DNA of 64,000 bases from Ancylostoma caninum. Lineage: Eukaryota > Nematoda > Chromadorea > Rhabditida > Ancylostomatidae. Every line of letters begins with the position of its first letter. The first letter of the stretch is position 1. A program made the position numbers and the translations under genes. This document shows, piece after piece, positions 54,416-64,000 of the stretch. Under the pieces are notes generated by a model. It had not been told where the DNA came from, ran no database searches, and saw only the letters and a list, made by a program, of their open reading frames with translations. The DNA is taken from the NCBI GenBank assembly GCA_037903475.1, contig JBAJFG010000559.1, positions 124,001 to 188,000 of the forward strand, in the 5' to 3' direction.

Positions 54416-57400
54416 CTGCCTGCTCGCCGCCGCGTGTCATCGCCGTCCCTCACGCAATCTGTATGTGTTATGTGCTGAGTTATCCCTTAACGCTGTTGCT
54501 CACCTGTTACTTTCTTGCCGTTGGCGCGAGCCGCTTGGCAAACTGCCAAAGCCTCCATACTCTTCTATTCTCACCCGACACACCAAGTATTCGCCCTGCT
54601 TCAGTGTTGTACGTATTCTAATCTAACCATCGATAATGATGATGTTGTTAATCTAGTCCTAAGTTTTCCTACTACAATCGTTCTAGAATACTGAGAGTTT
54701 GGTAAAATGCTTAAAAGCGCTTAATAGTACGGCGGCACCTGAATTTCACGACGATATCACGCCTTTGTGCATTTCACGGACGCCATTTCATATGGTCTTA
54801 TCACTTCAGGCGACATAAGTTTTTTTTCTTGCAGAACACTTTTAACTGTTTTGCTTGTTTATTTTTTGAGATCCTGAGTTAATATGCCGCCTGTTATAGT
54901 CATAGCAAGTCTATACTTCGGCGCTTGTATTGTCGCTGATAGTCGTAGTGATGTGGAGCGTCTATGCTATGGTGTACTACGTAAGAGCACAGCTCAAGCT
55001 AGATGTTGTGTGCGTCCGTCATCCTCGTCGTTACTTTCCCTTTCATCCCTTTCCCACCCTTGCATCCCGCTCATACGCAACCCCTTCGCCAGTCATACCA
55101 ACAAAACCCTGAGTAGCAGAAATAATTCTAGTATCTACCAAATTAATAGATAGATCGTTGACGGTTGTTTTGTCACCTGCCCTTTGCCCGATGAGGTCCC
55201 ACAGCTAATAACGAATATTTAAATCTAGCACTCAGTACTACCAACATTTTATTGTGTGTAGAGCACTGTCAAACTTTTCACCTGACTAAGACGTTGATCG
55301 GCGGCGCATACGTGAAGGTTCGGCCCTACTGTCGACATCCGTCCGGTAATCTCGGAAGTGGTGCTTTTCCGGTGCGCACGTCGAGGCTCTAGTGGGAAAT
55401 ATGGCGGTGCATGTGCTTGTTCTCTCATATTTGATTTCCTAGAGCAAAGGAAACAGGTCGCTAGCGCCAATTACGTCCGTTATTGTGTTTTCAGTTTCTT
55501 TTATATTTGATACTAGCGGGATGTTATGTTATTAACTTGCCTATTTTCATTTTGTTTGTGTATGTATAACACCGTCTGTGCAACAGTCTCCCCGTTCCTT
55601 GCTTTTAGCTGCTCTCATAATGCATGCTTTAACATGTACATCAACGTTAAGTCAGTAATTGCTTTACTATTTATTGTTTTAAAAGCGATACCACTAAGTC
55701 ATTTTTGTTAGCCGTCATCTCACATCCTTGATTCTTCTAATTCTAGCTCTCCACAAACCTGAACTACTTTCATGATCTTTAGCAGCACGAATAATCATGA
55801 GGGGACATCAGGTGTTCTTTTTTTATTACACGCAGATTGTTATAGTTTTATATTTTTTTATAATTAGGCCTCCGGTGTCGCACCATGGGCACTGTATACT
55901 CACAATTGTCACTGCAACGTGTAAAAATTCTCTGAATAAAAATCATGTTCTTTTCGCGTATGAATGTCATTCCACTTTATGTATGAACATTTGGGTCTAT
56001 GGTGCTAGAATTTTCTAAAATTACCGAGTAACTTTGATGTTATATTGAAAGCTTTTCTCAAGCTCGGAACGTTCACTAACCATATCTTTTCGGAAGACGG
56101 CGCCACTGCCAGCTGTAAGAAATAGGTGCATGACGATGTTAGTCCTAGTAAGTCAATGAATTAAGCAAGCAATGGATCACTGTTTTTAACCAGTGGTAGG
56201 TCGTTTAACTACATTTTCTATGAAAAAAAATTGAAGAAATACCTTCTGTGTTCAGTTTCATTCTCTATCATTTTCCCTATCGAAAGTTACTCAGGGCCAA
56301 CTTCATTGGTTAGGTATCTTGCATTCCGACAGGTATCGCGTGAAAAACCTATCTAAGGTGTAGGTAAGAAATGGCGATGGGTTCTTAAGATGTCCTGGTC
56401 GAATCCTGTCGGACCCCGATGCTGTACGATTCTTTACAGACTTGATGGCATGGCGGACTTTGGAGGGGAAGAACCAATGGGACGATGTATTCGTCCTCCC
56501 TAAAATGACACAGAGGGAGGGCCAACTACATTGGAACGTTCGCCTTTACAATCTATCACGTTGTTTCAACGACTGAAGAAATCGCTGATCGAATCTCCTC
56601 CCCCCCCCCCCGACCAATAAAATGTGGACGCTAAGGCTGCACATAGAGACCCGCTATTTAAGTGGCCCAATTCAACGACTGCTTTTTCACAATCGAGTTT
56701 AACAGGACTTGTCTTTCTTTTTCTGGACAAGACCTCGTTCTATCTATCTGTGTTGATCATGATGGACAAACCCAGTCGAATGAGAGCTTTTTTGACTGAA
56801 GCTTACTTCCAATTCTGCTATTTAATTATTGACTGAGAATAATGCATGAAAATCTGAGGTCGGATTATAAAACACAAAAAGGTACGTTACTTGAGACAAT
56901 GAGTGGTTGCTCACTAAAGCGTGAGGAAAAGGAAATGGAAGATCTAGCAAAATCTAGCAATTCATAGCTCATATGCGAATATAATTTTTTTCTATGACAT
57001 TTTAAAAATCACAGACAGATACCTCTACTGGTAGAGAAGGGATTTTGGAAGGGAAGTGTCGATTTTGGCACACAGCTTTTTTTTGTTGAATTTCTCGAAA
57101 AGCTCTCACTGTCGTGAACGTCGCCACGACCTTCTTGCGATCTCCGATACTCCGCCATTGGCGCGAATGACCCCGCGCCCACGTCGACGTACCGGCCATC
57201 GCTCAGAGCCTCCTCAGTGTTGGTCTACCGCATTCGCAAGCCGGTCTTCTCCAATCTCATCGGGTGGCAGCTGTGTCCAAAGTTAAAATCCTATCTCTTC
57301 TTCGCCTCATTCATCCTCCTACTAGGTATTTTGTACTAAGAGCGAGGTAGACGCTAGGCACGCAACTTATTCAGTGATCGCTATCGAAACATAGGATTTG

Positions 57401-57860
57401 ACCTTATTGATCTTATCCATCTGACACGTTTCGTTATTGCTCACACTTTGGGTTTACATTGGTCAAGCGCACTTTCGCCTCAGGCACAGTTGTCGTATAG
57501 CGGGTGGGACCGAGCGAACCCCGATGCTGTCGTGCAAAAGCCTTCCACCAATATTCACTGCCGGTTGAATGAAGTATGCAATGAAAACTGACTGTGAGAT
57601 CGCAAGGATCAACTTTCGGAAGGCGATTTCAGCATGCTCCAGGTCATCAGGCTGCTGCTGTCGCAGGTCTGCATATGGAGCTTGGGAAAACGGTATACAG
57701 GGAGGGGGGGGGGGGAGGGAGGTTGATCTGAGGAATAAGAACAATGAGTGAAAACTTCGATACCATACTGCGCCAGTTTTTGTCGGGTGTGTTCTAAAGT
57801 GTGTGGCCTCGGTTACCCTGGAGCAGGCAAAGCCTCCTTTTGCTCAACACTCGGTCATAT
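54416..57860. other. Intergenic DNA downstream of gsa-1
   Basis: It includes the gsa-1 3' untranslated region, whose end is not obvious; the first clear AATAAA is at 55935-55940. A minus-strand open segment at about 57472-57684, starting after a CATATGCAG acceptor, could be an exon. C-rich and G-rich runs occur at 56600 and 57703-57720. No element ends were recognised. Confidence 0.4.
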
Positions 57861-59760
57861 TTGTCGCAGCTTTTCGGACCTCAACTCGAAATCATGATAG
57901 TAGGACTCAGCTGTAACTACAATACTGCTCATGCGATCGTGGAAACCGACAATCGCTTCGTGAAGTCACCGTCGCCTTACCATAACTTTAGACGTAGAAC
58001 TGCACCAATCACCAACGATTTGGTCACCATTCGATTTATCTCAAAGAGATCTTTCAGATGACCTAGTTATTGTCGAGGAAAGCTTTAGATTTACTGGTTT
58101 TGTCCAAGTAATTGATATGTCGACTCATGCCGTGTAATGGATAGGGCTAGTAGTAGCTCAAACATGCGGCGATGAACCGGACTTCAAGCATAGACCCGAT
58201 TATTTATTGTGAATTGAAGCAGAAACCTCCAAAGTCAAGCATCTGGGAGCTGATCTTGGCGAATTCCACACTAATTAATGAAAACCCAATTTTTGACTAA
58301 GTCGCTAGTGGCGCACACTACTGCAACAGACCGAGCAAACTTGTGCAAGCAAGAATGACAGGTTCAAGACAATGAGCTTCGTGATCTGCAAGTGTCGTTG
58401 CTGCAGGCTTCCTATTCTCGGTGTTATCCTTGCCCAAAATACAAACTTTCGTTGGGCCTCGTGAAAATTCCGATATTGAGGAAGCCACTGTTCGCTAGTG
58501 AGATGAGCTACGGACCTCTTAAGAGAATCTTACGAAGAGCACTATGTGTACTTCCAGGAAGTGCAGTTGAAGCGGTTCTGGCTGTCGTCATTTGTCAACT
58601 AGTACTGCGTTAATTTTGCTGGAAATTCAGCCCCAATCCTATAACCGTTTCTAGTAGCCCTAGAAGAACGTTTGGACAATGGAAGCCAATGCATTCTGAA
58701 AGAGTTCCTCAGGCGTCATATCCTGGGCCAAAATGAGAACTTTCTGAGAGGTACGATTTTTCAGCACTGTTAGCTGCTGCAAGGCACCCCAGCGAACCCT
58801 GAGCCATGGGAGCATGTCGCGTTTGTGGTGACTCCCATGTCAATGCCTGCCCTCGGGAATCTTTTTACAAAATGTTTGATTTGACCAAAAAAACCTTCAT
58901 TTGGGCGAACACTTGAATATTTTGACCGCTCATGGATATCTCATGCATAAAATGATACAAAACACAAAAGAAAGTACTCGTAACCAATCGAAATATTCAT
59001 GTGTTTGCCTAAATAAAGGTTTTCTGATGAAGTCAAACATTTTACAAAACGATTCACTTGGGCAGGCATTGAACCTGGGAGTCACCACAAACGCGACATG
59101 CTCCCATGCTCAGGGTCCGCTGGGGTGCCTTGCAGCAGCTAACAGTGCTGAAAATCGTACCTCTCAGATAGCTTTCATTTTGGCCCAGGATATGACGCCT
59201 GAGGAACTCTTTGAGAATGCATTGGCTCCCATTGTCCGAATGTTCTTCCAGGGCTACTAGAGACTGTTATAGGATTGGGGCTGAATTTCCAGCAAAATTA
59301 ACGCGGTATTAGTTGACAAATGATGATAGCTAGAACTGCTTGAACTGCACTACCTGAAAGTATCAATATCAGCTTCCAGATGCTTACTTTAGGGGTTTCT
59401 GCTTCAATTCACAATATATAATCAGATCTAAGCTCGAAATCCAGTTCATCGTCGCGTGTTTGAGCTACTATATACTAGCCCTATCCATTAAACGGCATCA
59501 ATCGATATATCGATTACTTGGACAAAACCAGTAAACCTAAAGTTTTCTTTGACAGTAAGTTGGTATCTGAGAGATCTCTTTGAGATAAATCGAATGGTGA
59601 CCAAATCGTTTGGATTGGTGCAGTTTTCGAAAGTTATGGCAAAACGACGGTGTTTACGACGGTGACTCCGCGGAGCGACCGTCGGTTTTCACGATTCCGT
59701 GAGCAGTATTGTACCTGACTAGACTGAAAAAAGCTACAGCGGATCAAACATTTACAACCC
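57860..59760. repeat. Very large imperfect palindrome (long foldback)
   Basis: A left arm (about 57860-58870) and a right arm (about 59040-59760) are inverted copies at roughly 80-85% identity with indels. Anchors include GGATAGGGCTAGTA (58140) with CTAGCCCTATCC (59475) and GATTTGGTCACCATTCGATT (58017) with its near-complement at 59600. Others are GGTGACTCCCATGTCAATGC with GCATTGAACCTGGGAGTCAC, and CCCAATCCTATAACCGTTTC with its near-complement at 59265. The spacer is about 170 bp. The arms are non-coding or decayed. It may be a foldback transposon or two converging element copies. Confidence 0.8.
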
Positions 59761-61172
59761 CATAGTTTCTAGCGTAACCTCCCTAGGGTGTCTGGGAAAA
59801 AGTAAAGCTGTCAGCAGTTACACAGCCTAGAAAGGGGTCTTTTTCTGGGCGAAAGATTAAGTTAGAAACGATGTTACAGCGGGTGAGACGCTTCTCATCA
59901 CTCAGATCATGGCGTTTTTACTTCTGCATCTTTCTTCCCATGCCTATTGAAGTCAAATATTTTGAACTATAGTATAGTGAGCGTTCGAACATCAGGATCC
60001 GTTTTAGGTTTCACAACTTTCTTAAACATCTGATCGTCAAGCGACAAGCTGCAACCATGACTATTGTTGTTGTCGAGTTTGAAATCGCCGGAAGTACCTG
60101 TAGCTCACTGCATGTTGGGACGATGATTTCGGGCCAAGAACAAATGCATTCTTATCGGGTACCTTAGCTACGGGGTGATCGGGTTTGAAGTCATAAAGCA
60201 TGATCACCCGAAATTCGCGTCCGCTCATCATTTTTTTCGCGGCTGTAAAAAATCCAGGAAAGAGCTAGCCAGAATGTTGAAGAAGCATTTGAAAGACGAA
60301 AGTGAACCCCACAAGAAGATTACAAAAGTTGGCATGAACTGGGCCACAGTTGTGCAAAAACAAAGTTTGTTCTGCATACCACGAAATTGAAATCATTTTG
60401 GCAACACTGGTGTTTTTGTAGACTGGAAGACATCAGATTACGGAATTTATAATTTTATAAAAAAAATTATAAAATTCTCTAAGATATCTGAAACCTTCCC
60501 CCAAAAACCGAAGAAAAACGCATAGGCATTTCCTTGTAGATTAAGAAAGTCTCGAGCTGTTATATGAAGCAGATCGCGGTTCGGAACGCAACTGGGTTGG
60601 CGAAGAAGCAAAAAATGTTCGAGAGCACTCCTCGTCTCAGCTCGCACGTTCGAAAGACAGTGCGAGCCCAATCGCTCCATCCTCTCTTCGTCGTTCGCAG
60701 CAGGGATTTCGCTTACTGCGAACCATTCGTTTGCACTGAGCGGAAATCCAGACTTCTGATATCGTGGTGCTGCCAACTTCCGAATCTTGAAATTTCCGCC
60801 CATTCCTGATTCCAGCCCTCCTAGGTTTGATCTTTTACCCTTTTATCAACCTCTCTTTACCCTTATCGTATGCATCCACCATCATCACGTAACTGAGATC
60901 ATAAACAGCGCGTTGATGCTCACGTTCTTATTGTCGTAGATAAAAAAAGGTCAAGCAAAGCTTGATTTTGATGAAACTCGACCATTTCCCGTTCAACAAC
61001 TTAACTGTTGAGGGAAATAGAGTCGATTTTGATATAATTACTGACGGGTAGAGCAAGAGAATATGATCTTGAAAATAACCACATACCTTGAAAGTGCAAA
61101 ACCATACGTTATATATCTTCATGGGGTAATTCCATGGTTCACAACAAATCTTTCAACAAAATATGTATATAG
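59761..61172. other. Intergenic DNA, no gene recognised
   Basis: Overlapping ORFs at 60447-60809 on both strands are more GC-rich than their surroundings but give no recognised domain. An AT-rich palindromic patch (TAAAAAAAATTATAAAATT) is near 60460. Confidence 0.35.
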
Positions 61173-64000
61173 TCAACATTCTGTATGACTTTCGAAGATC
61201 TTCCATATCCGAGGATCGGTATCCTTACTCAGTTGCCTGTAGTGAGCCTGCAATGAAATACTGTTCACCTTCTGAAAGACTTCTACTCGTGAAAAGGTAC
61301 ATCCTATAACTGACAAGTGAAGCGTGAAATAGTAAATTTACTAAGTATGCTTGCATGATTCATACTGGTAATGAAATTTCTAAAATTATCAACACAACTG
61401 CCAGGTTGAAATTTTCTTGTGAATATTACTGTGTATGGTTCTGCATTATTCACAACCAAAAATAATTTCAGCCATTTTGATTCTGATTCTATTTAACTCA
61501 ACCGACGTCTTGAGGAGTTGTGCCATGTGGGACCAAGGCGAAATTCTCGTTGATTTCTTCCACCACAGTAATAGTAGATTTTATGCTAATAAATAAGTAA
61601 TAGAAGCTGTAGCTGATGATGTTATTAGGAATAATAATGTCATTATCATATATTGATATTCTCATAGTTATTATCGACAATTAATTAATAAATAACTTGT
61701 TGATAACTAAAAAAATAAATTTCACTGATTGTGACATTCAATGAAAATATAGAATTATGTCACAATTTGACATAAATTTCACAATATACATAACTCTGAC
61801 ATATTATCAGTATTTTTGATGTAATTTTTATTGATTTTTTACTATGGCTGATACAGTATGCCTACCGTAACCCACGAAAAAAAGTACAAAATGGTGGTCA
61901 TATTCGAATTCAACCAGCCAGATAACTCCCCTATTCAAAGTTTCAAAAGATTCAGATCTCGGGAACCTCATTTTTGACGTGGGAACGCCCACCCATGGCT
62001 CCCAATCAGACAATTTTTCGGAGGGACCGCAGCAGAAAACCGGAAGAACTGACAGTGACCTCCGCTCCTTCCGGTTTCCTACTGCATTTCTTCCAAATAG
62101 TTGCTGCGGTCCTTTCGATTAGTTGCTGCGGTCCTTCCAAATGGATACGAGAAACCGGAAGGACCGCAGCAGGAAACATTCTGCCGCGGTCTTTCCGTTT
62201 TTCCGTAGCAGTTCTTCTGAATCGTTCCCCACACAAATCTATTCTGCCGCGGTCCTTCCGAATAGCTGCTGCGGTCTTTCCGAATGGATACGAGAAACCG
62301 GAAGGACCGCAGCAGAAAACATTCTGCTGCGGTCTTTTCGGTTTTCCACAGCGGTCCTTCCGAATCGTTCCCCACACAAATCTGTTCTGCTGCGGCGGTC
62401 CTTCCGACATTTTGTCTGAGCATTGTCGTGCACGTATTAAAGAGCGGAGAATCAGAAGCGATCATTGATGCAGCACCAAAGGAGTCCTTGCGATAGCGAT
62501 TTGACCAACTGATTTTAGAAATTTAGTAAGTTTTCATTTAATTTTGAACAATAGGCCTCAAACCGATGCAATTCGATGGAAGTTTCAGATTTCCAAACAG
62601 ATGCCCACTTCTATACAACTGCGATCAGCTTACCGAGCATTCGTAGCTTGACAGCTCCTCTAAAATCCGACAGGAGAAGGCTGGCTCTGCACCATATTTG
62701 AACAGCAAGTCCTTTATACGAGAGTAAATGAACATCCTGTAAGGCAGCCTTGCCAGAGCCGAGATGCAAGTTGGAACGACTTGCAACAAGAATTCCCGAT
62801 CGAACAAGTTCTTCACCATCTGAAATAATGGCCTTATCCCGAAATACCTGCACAAGAATAGTTGAGAGAGAGCAGAGCTCAAACTGGTACAAAAACTCGA
62901 GAGCAATGCGGATTTCTCTTACGTTAGATCAATCACTGGATATATTCATGTGAGATCTGTTCTTCTGGGTATCCCCAAACTATCTCCATTGCATGACGTA
63001 CCGATATGCCTCAAAATCTGCAGAAAGTGAGAAAACCTACTTTTGATATTACAGCCTGGGTTATCACAACGAAGGCCGTGCGATTGAGTCCAATGCGAGG
63101 TGCTTCGTCCTCTGCGATAGCCAAAAGAGTTTGACCCATTTTGTGAAGAATTTCACAACACACGCGGACAACTCGTTCCTAAAACGAACTCAATTCTCTT
63201 TCATTCGAGGAAGGGAGGATGTACCTCCTTGTCAAAGGAAGGTGAGTTGAAAAGCGTGTTAAACCACCAGCATATCCTTATCGTCGCTTTTCAGAAGCGT
63301 TACGATTTGGTTCCCCAACTGAAACGTAATTGCGTCTGCGACAATCTTGCGAACACCGTCAGAAGTCGCATTGTCACCTAGCACCTACAAGTGTGCATAT
63401 TTGGGAAAGTGCAGAGGTGACAAATCGTCGAGAAATGTACCGTGATGAATCGCATGAGAAAGGCTTCCGAGTTGCCAGGGGAGAGCTCCACTGTCGCATG
63501 AGCGTCAACGGTTACCAGCATTTGCGAAATATGATCCCAAATCATGGATGTGAATCCTTTCGTGTCTAATTCTGAAGTGATGAGTCAAAAAAAATTCAAT
63601 TTTTTTTGCGGAAGGAAAGATCCCATACGTGAAGCTTTTTGAAATATCTCAAGTGAAGAAAGCCTTCAGAAAAGAAAGGTTCTAATAACCAATAAGCATC
63701 CTTCAGATTACTAACAGAGGACTTATTTTGCGCTGCATGGTAAGCGGTACTTACAAGGGAAGTGCACGAGGCTAACCGCGGGGATTGAAACGAAACATCC
63801 AATTACAGAAGCATTGTCTAAGATGATGTTGATGTATACATATCATTCTTGCCCAATGGTCCTGCTTCGATCAGGAGAGCGCGCCAAAAATTTCTATATT
63901 GCACTGCCATGGGACTCGATGTAAAGCTGGGATTTATGAAACTTTGACCACTCAAACCAAGTCTGATTACCTTGATTACCCTTCCTGGGACCATGAAGTG
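61173..64000 (-). CDS. 3' part of gene for large alpha-helical protein, family not recognised
   Basis: In transcript order the proposed exons are 64000-63971 (partial, window edge), 63565-63441, 63384-63268, 63178-63041, 62819-62634 and 61247-61173. The four central exons have good acceptors (AATTAG, TTGTAG, TTTTAG, TTATTTCAG) and join without a stop, so coding is well supported. The edge exon and the 24-residue last exon (AHYRQLSKD to a stop) fit by phase but are less sure. The translation is almost wholly helical, with amphipathic repeats such as MIWDHISQMLVTVDAHA, ERVVRVCCEILHKMGQTLLA and MVKNLFDREFLLQVVPTCIS, resembling HEAT/ARM solenoid or large scaffold proteins. There is no signal peptide or catalytic motif in this part. 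The N-terminal portion lies beyond 64000. I cannot name a family. Confidence 0.68.
61248..62005. other. AT-rich intron sequence
   Basis: If the 61173-61247 exon is real, this is intron. It is strongly AT-rich (61560-61830), with many short TAATAAT-type words and no features. Confidence 0.35.
62020..62412. repeat. 143-bp tandem repeat with internal inverted GGAAGGACCGCAGCAG blocks
   Basis: A unit of 143 bp recurs, with ATGGATACGAGAAACCGGAA at 62141 and 62284 and CGTTCCCCACACAAATCT at both equivalent later positions. Within each unit GGAAGGACCGCAGCAG and its complement alternate many times, so the block can form multiple hairpins. It is open in several frames on both strands because of its composition, not because it is coding. 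Confidence 0.75.

Noticed and set aside
58901..59260. 119-codon ORF in the right arm of the large palindrome
   Set aside because: The left-arm copy does not keep the frame and no domain is seen; likely decayed element sequence.
62006..62468. Several long ORFs on both strands
   Set aside because: All are produced by one GC-rich tandem repeat that lacks stops in many frames; they encode repetitive nonsense such as GPSGFSYPFG.

Overview
The window is from a nematode nuclear genome, most likely a strongylid (clade V, hookworm-like). The evidence is short phase-matched exons with TTTCAG-type acceptors, probable trans-splice acceptors just before start codons, best matches in memory to C. elegans VPS-4, GSA-1 and GLRX-10, and a large load of small inverted-repeat transposons in introns and intergenic DNA. 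There is no prokaryotic operon, CRISPR array, rRNA gene or intact tRNA gene.

Layout from left to right. Positions 1-1020 are nested MITEs. A possible coding exon of unknown function lies on the minus strand at about 1473-1894. A glutaredoxin gene (glrx-10 type) runs 2057-7357 on the plus strand; its 4.4 kb second intron holds at least four mobile elements. A minus-strand gene (8538-13659) encodes a small LDL-receptor class A, single-pass membrane protein, and a decayed LINE sits in its largest intron. From 13.7 to 28.4 kb I found no convincing host gene, only MITEs, a Penelope-like remnant, mariner pieces and a tRNA-derived repeat.

The centre is one large minus-strand gene, vps-4 (28469-46623, 12 exons, 432 residues), the ESCRT-III disassembly ATPase. 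Its 8.9 kb fifth intron contains a complete three-exon rhodopsin-like GPCR gene on the opposite strand (37503-39945). Head to head with vps-4, with only 463 bp between start codons, is gsa-1 (47087-54415, 10 exons, 376 residues), the stimulatory G-protein alpha subunit. From 54.4 to 61.2 kb the DNA is mostly non-coding and includes a very large imperfect palindrome (about 57.9-59.75 kb). The right edge carries the 3' part of a minus-strand gene for an alpha-helical protein that I do not recognise (61173 to beyond 64000).

All exon joins were made by hand by matching reading-frame phase and splice consensus. For vps-4, gsa-1, glrx-10 and the GPCR, the spliced totals are whole numbers of codons and the motifs run unbroken across junctions. 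The LDLa gene's first exon and the last exon of the right-edge gene are less certain. I see no clearly new biological system. The best leads are the nested GPCR, the long hairpin-forming palindromes, the CCGCGG-rich inverted-repeat element with a tRNA-like core, and two uncharacterised protein genes.
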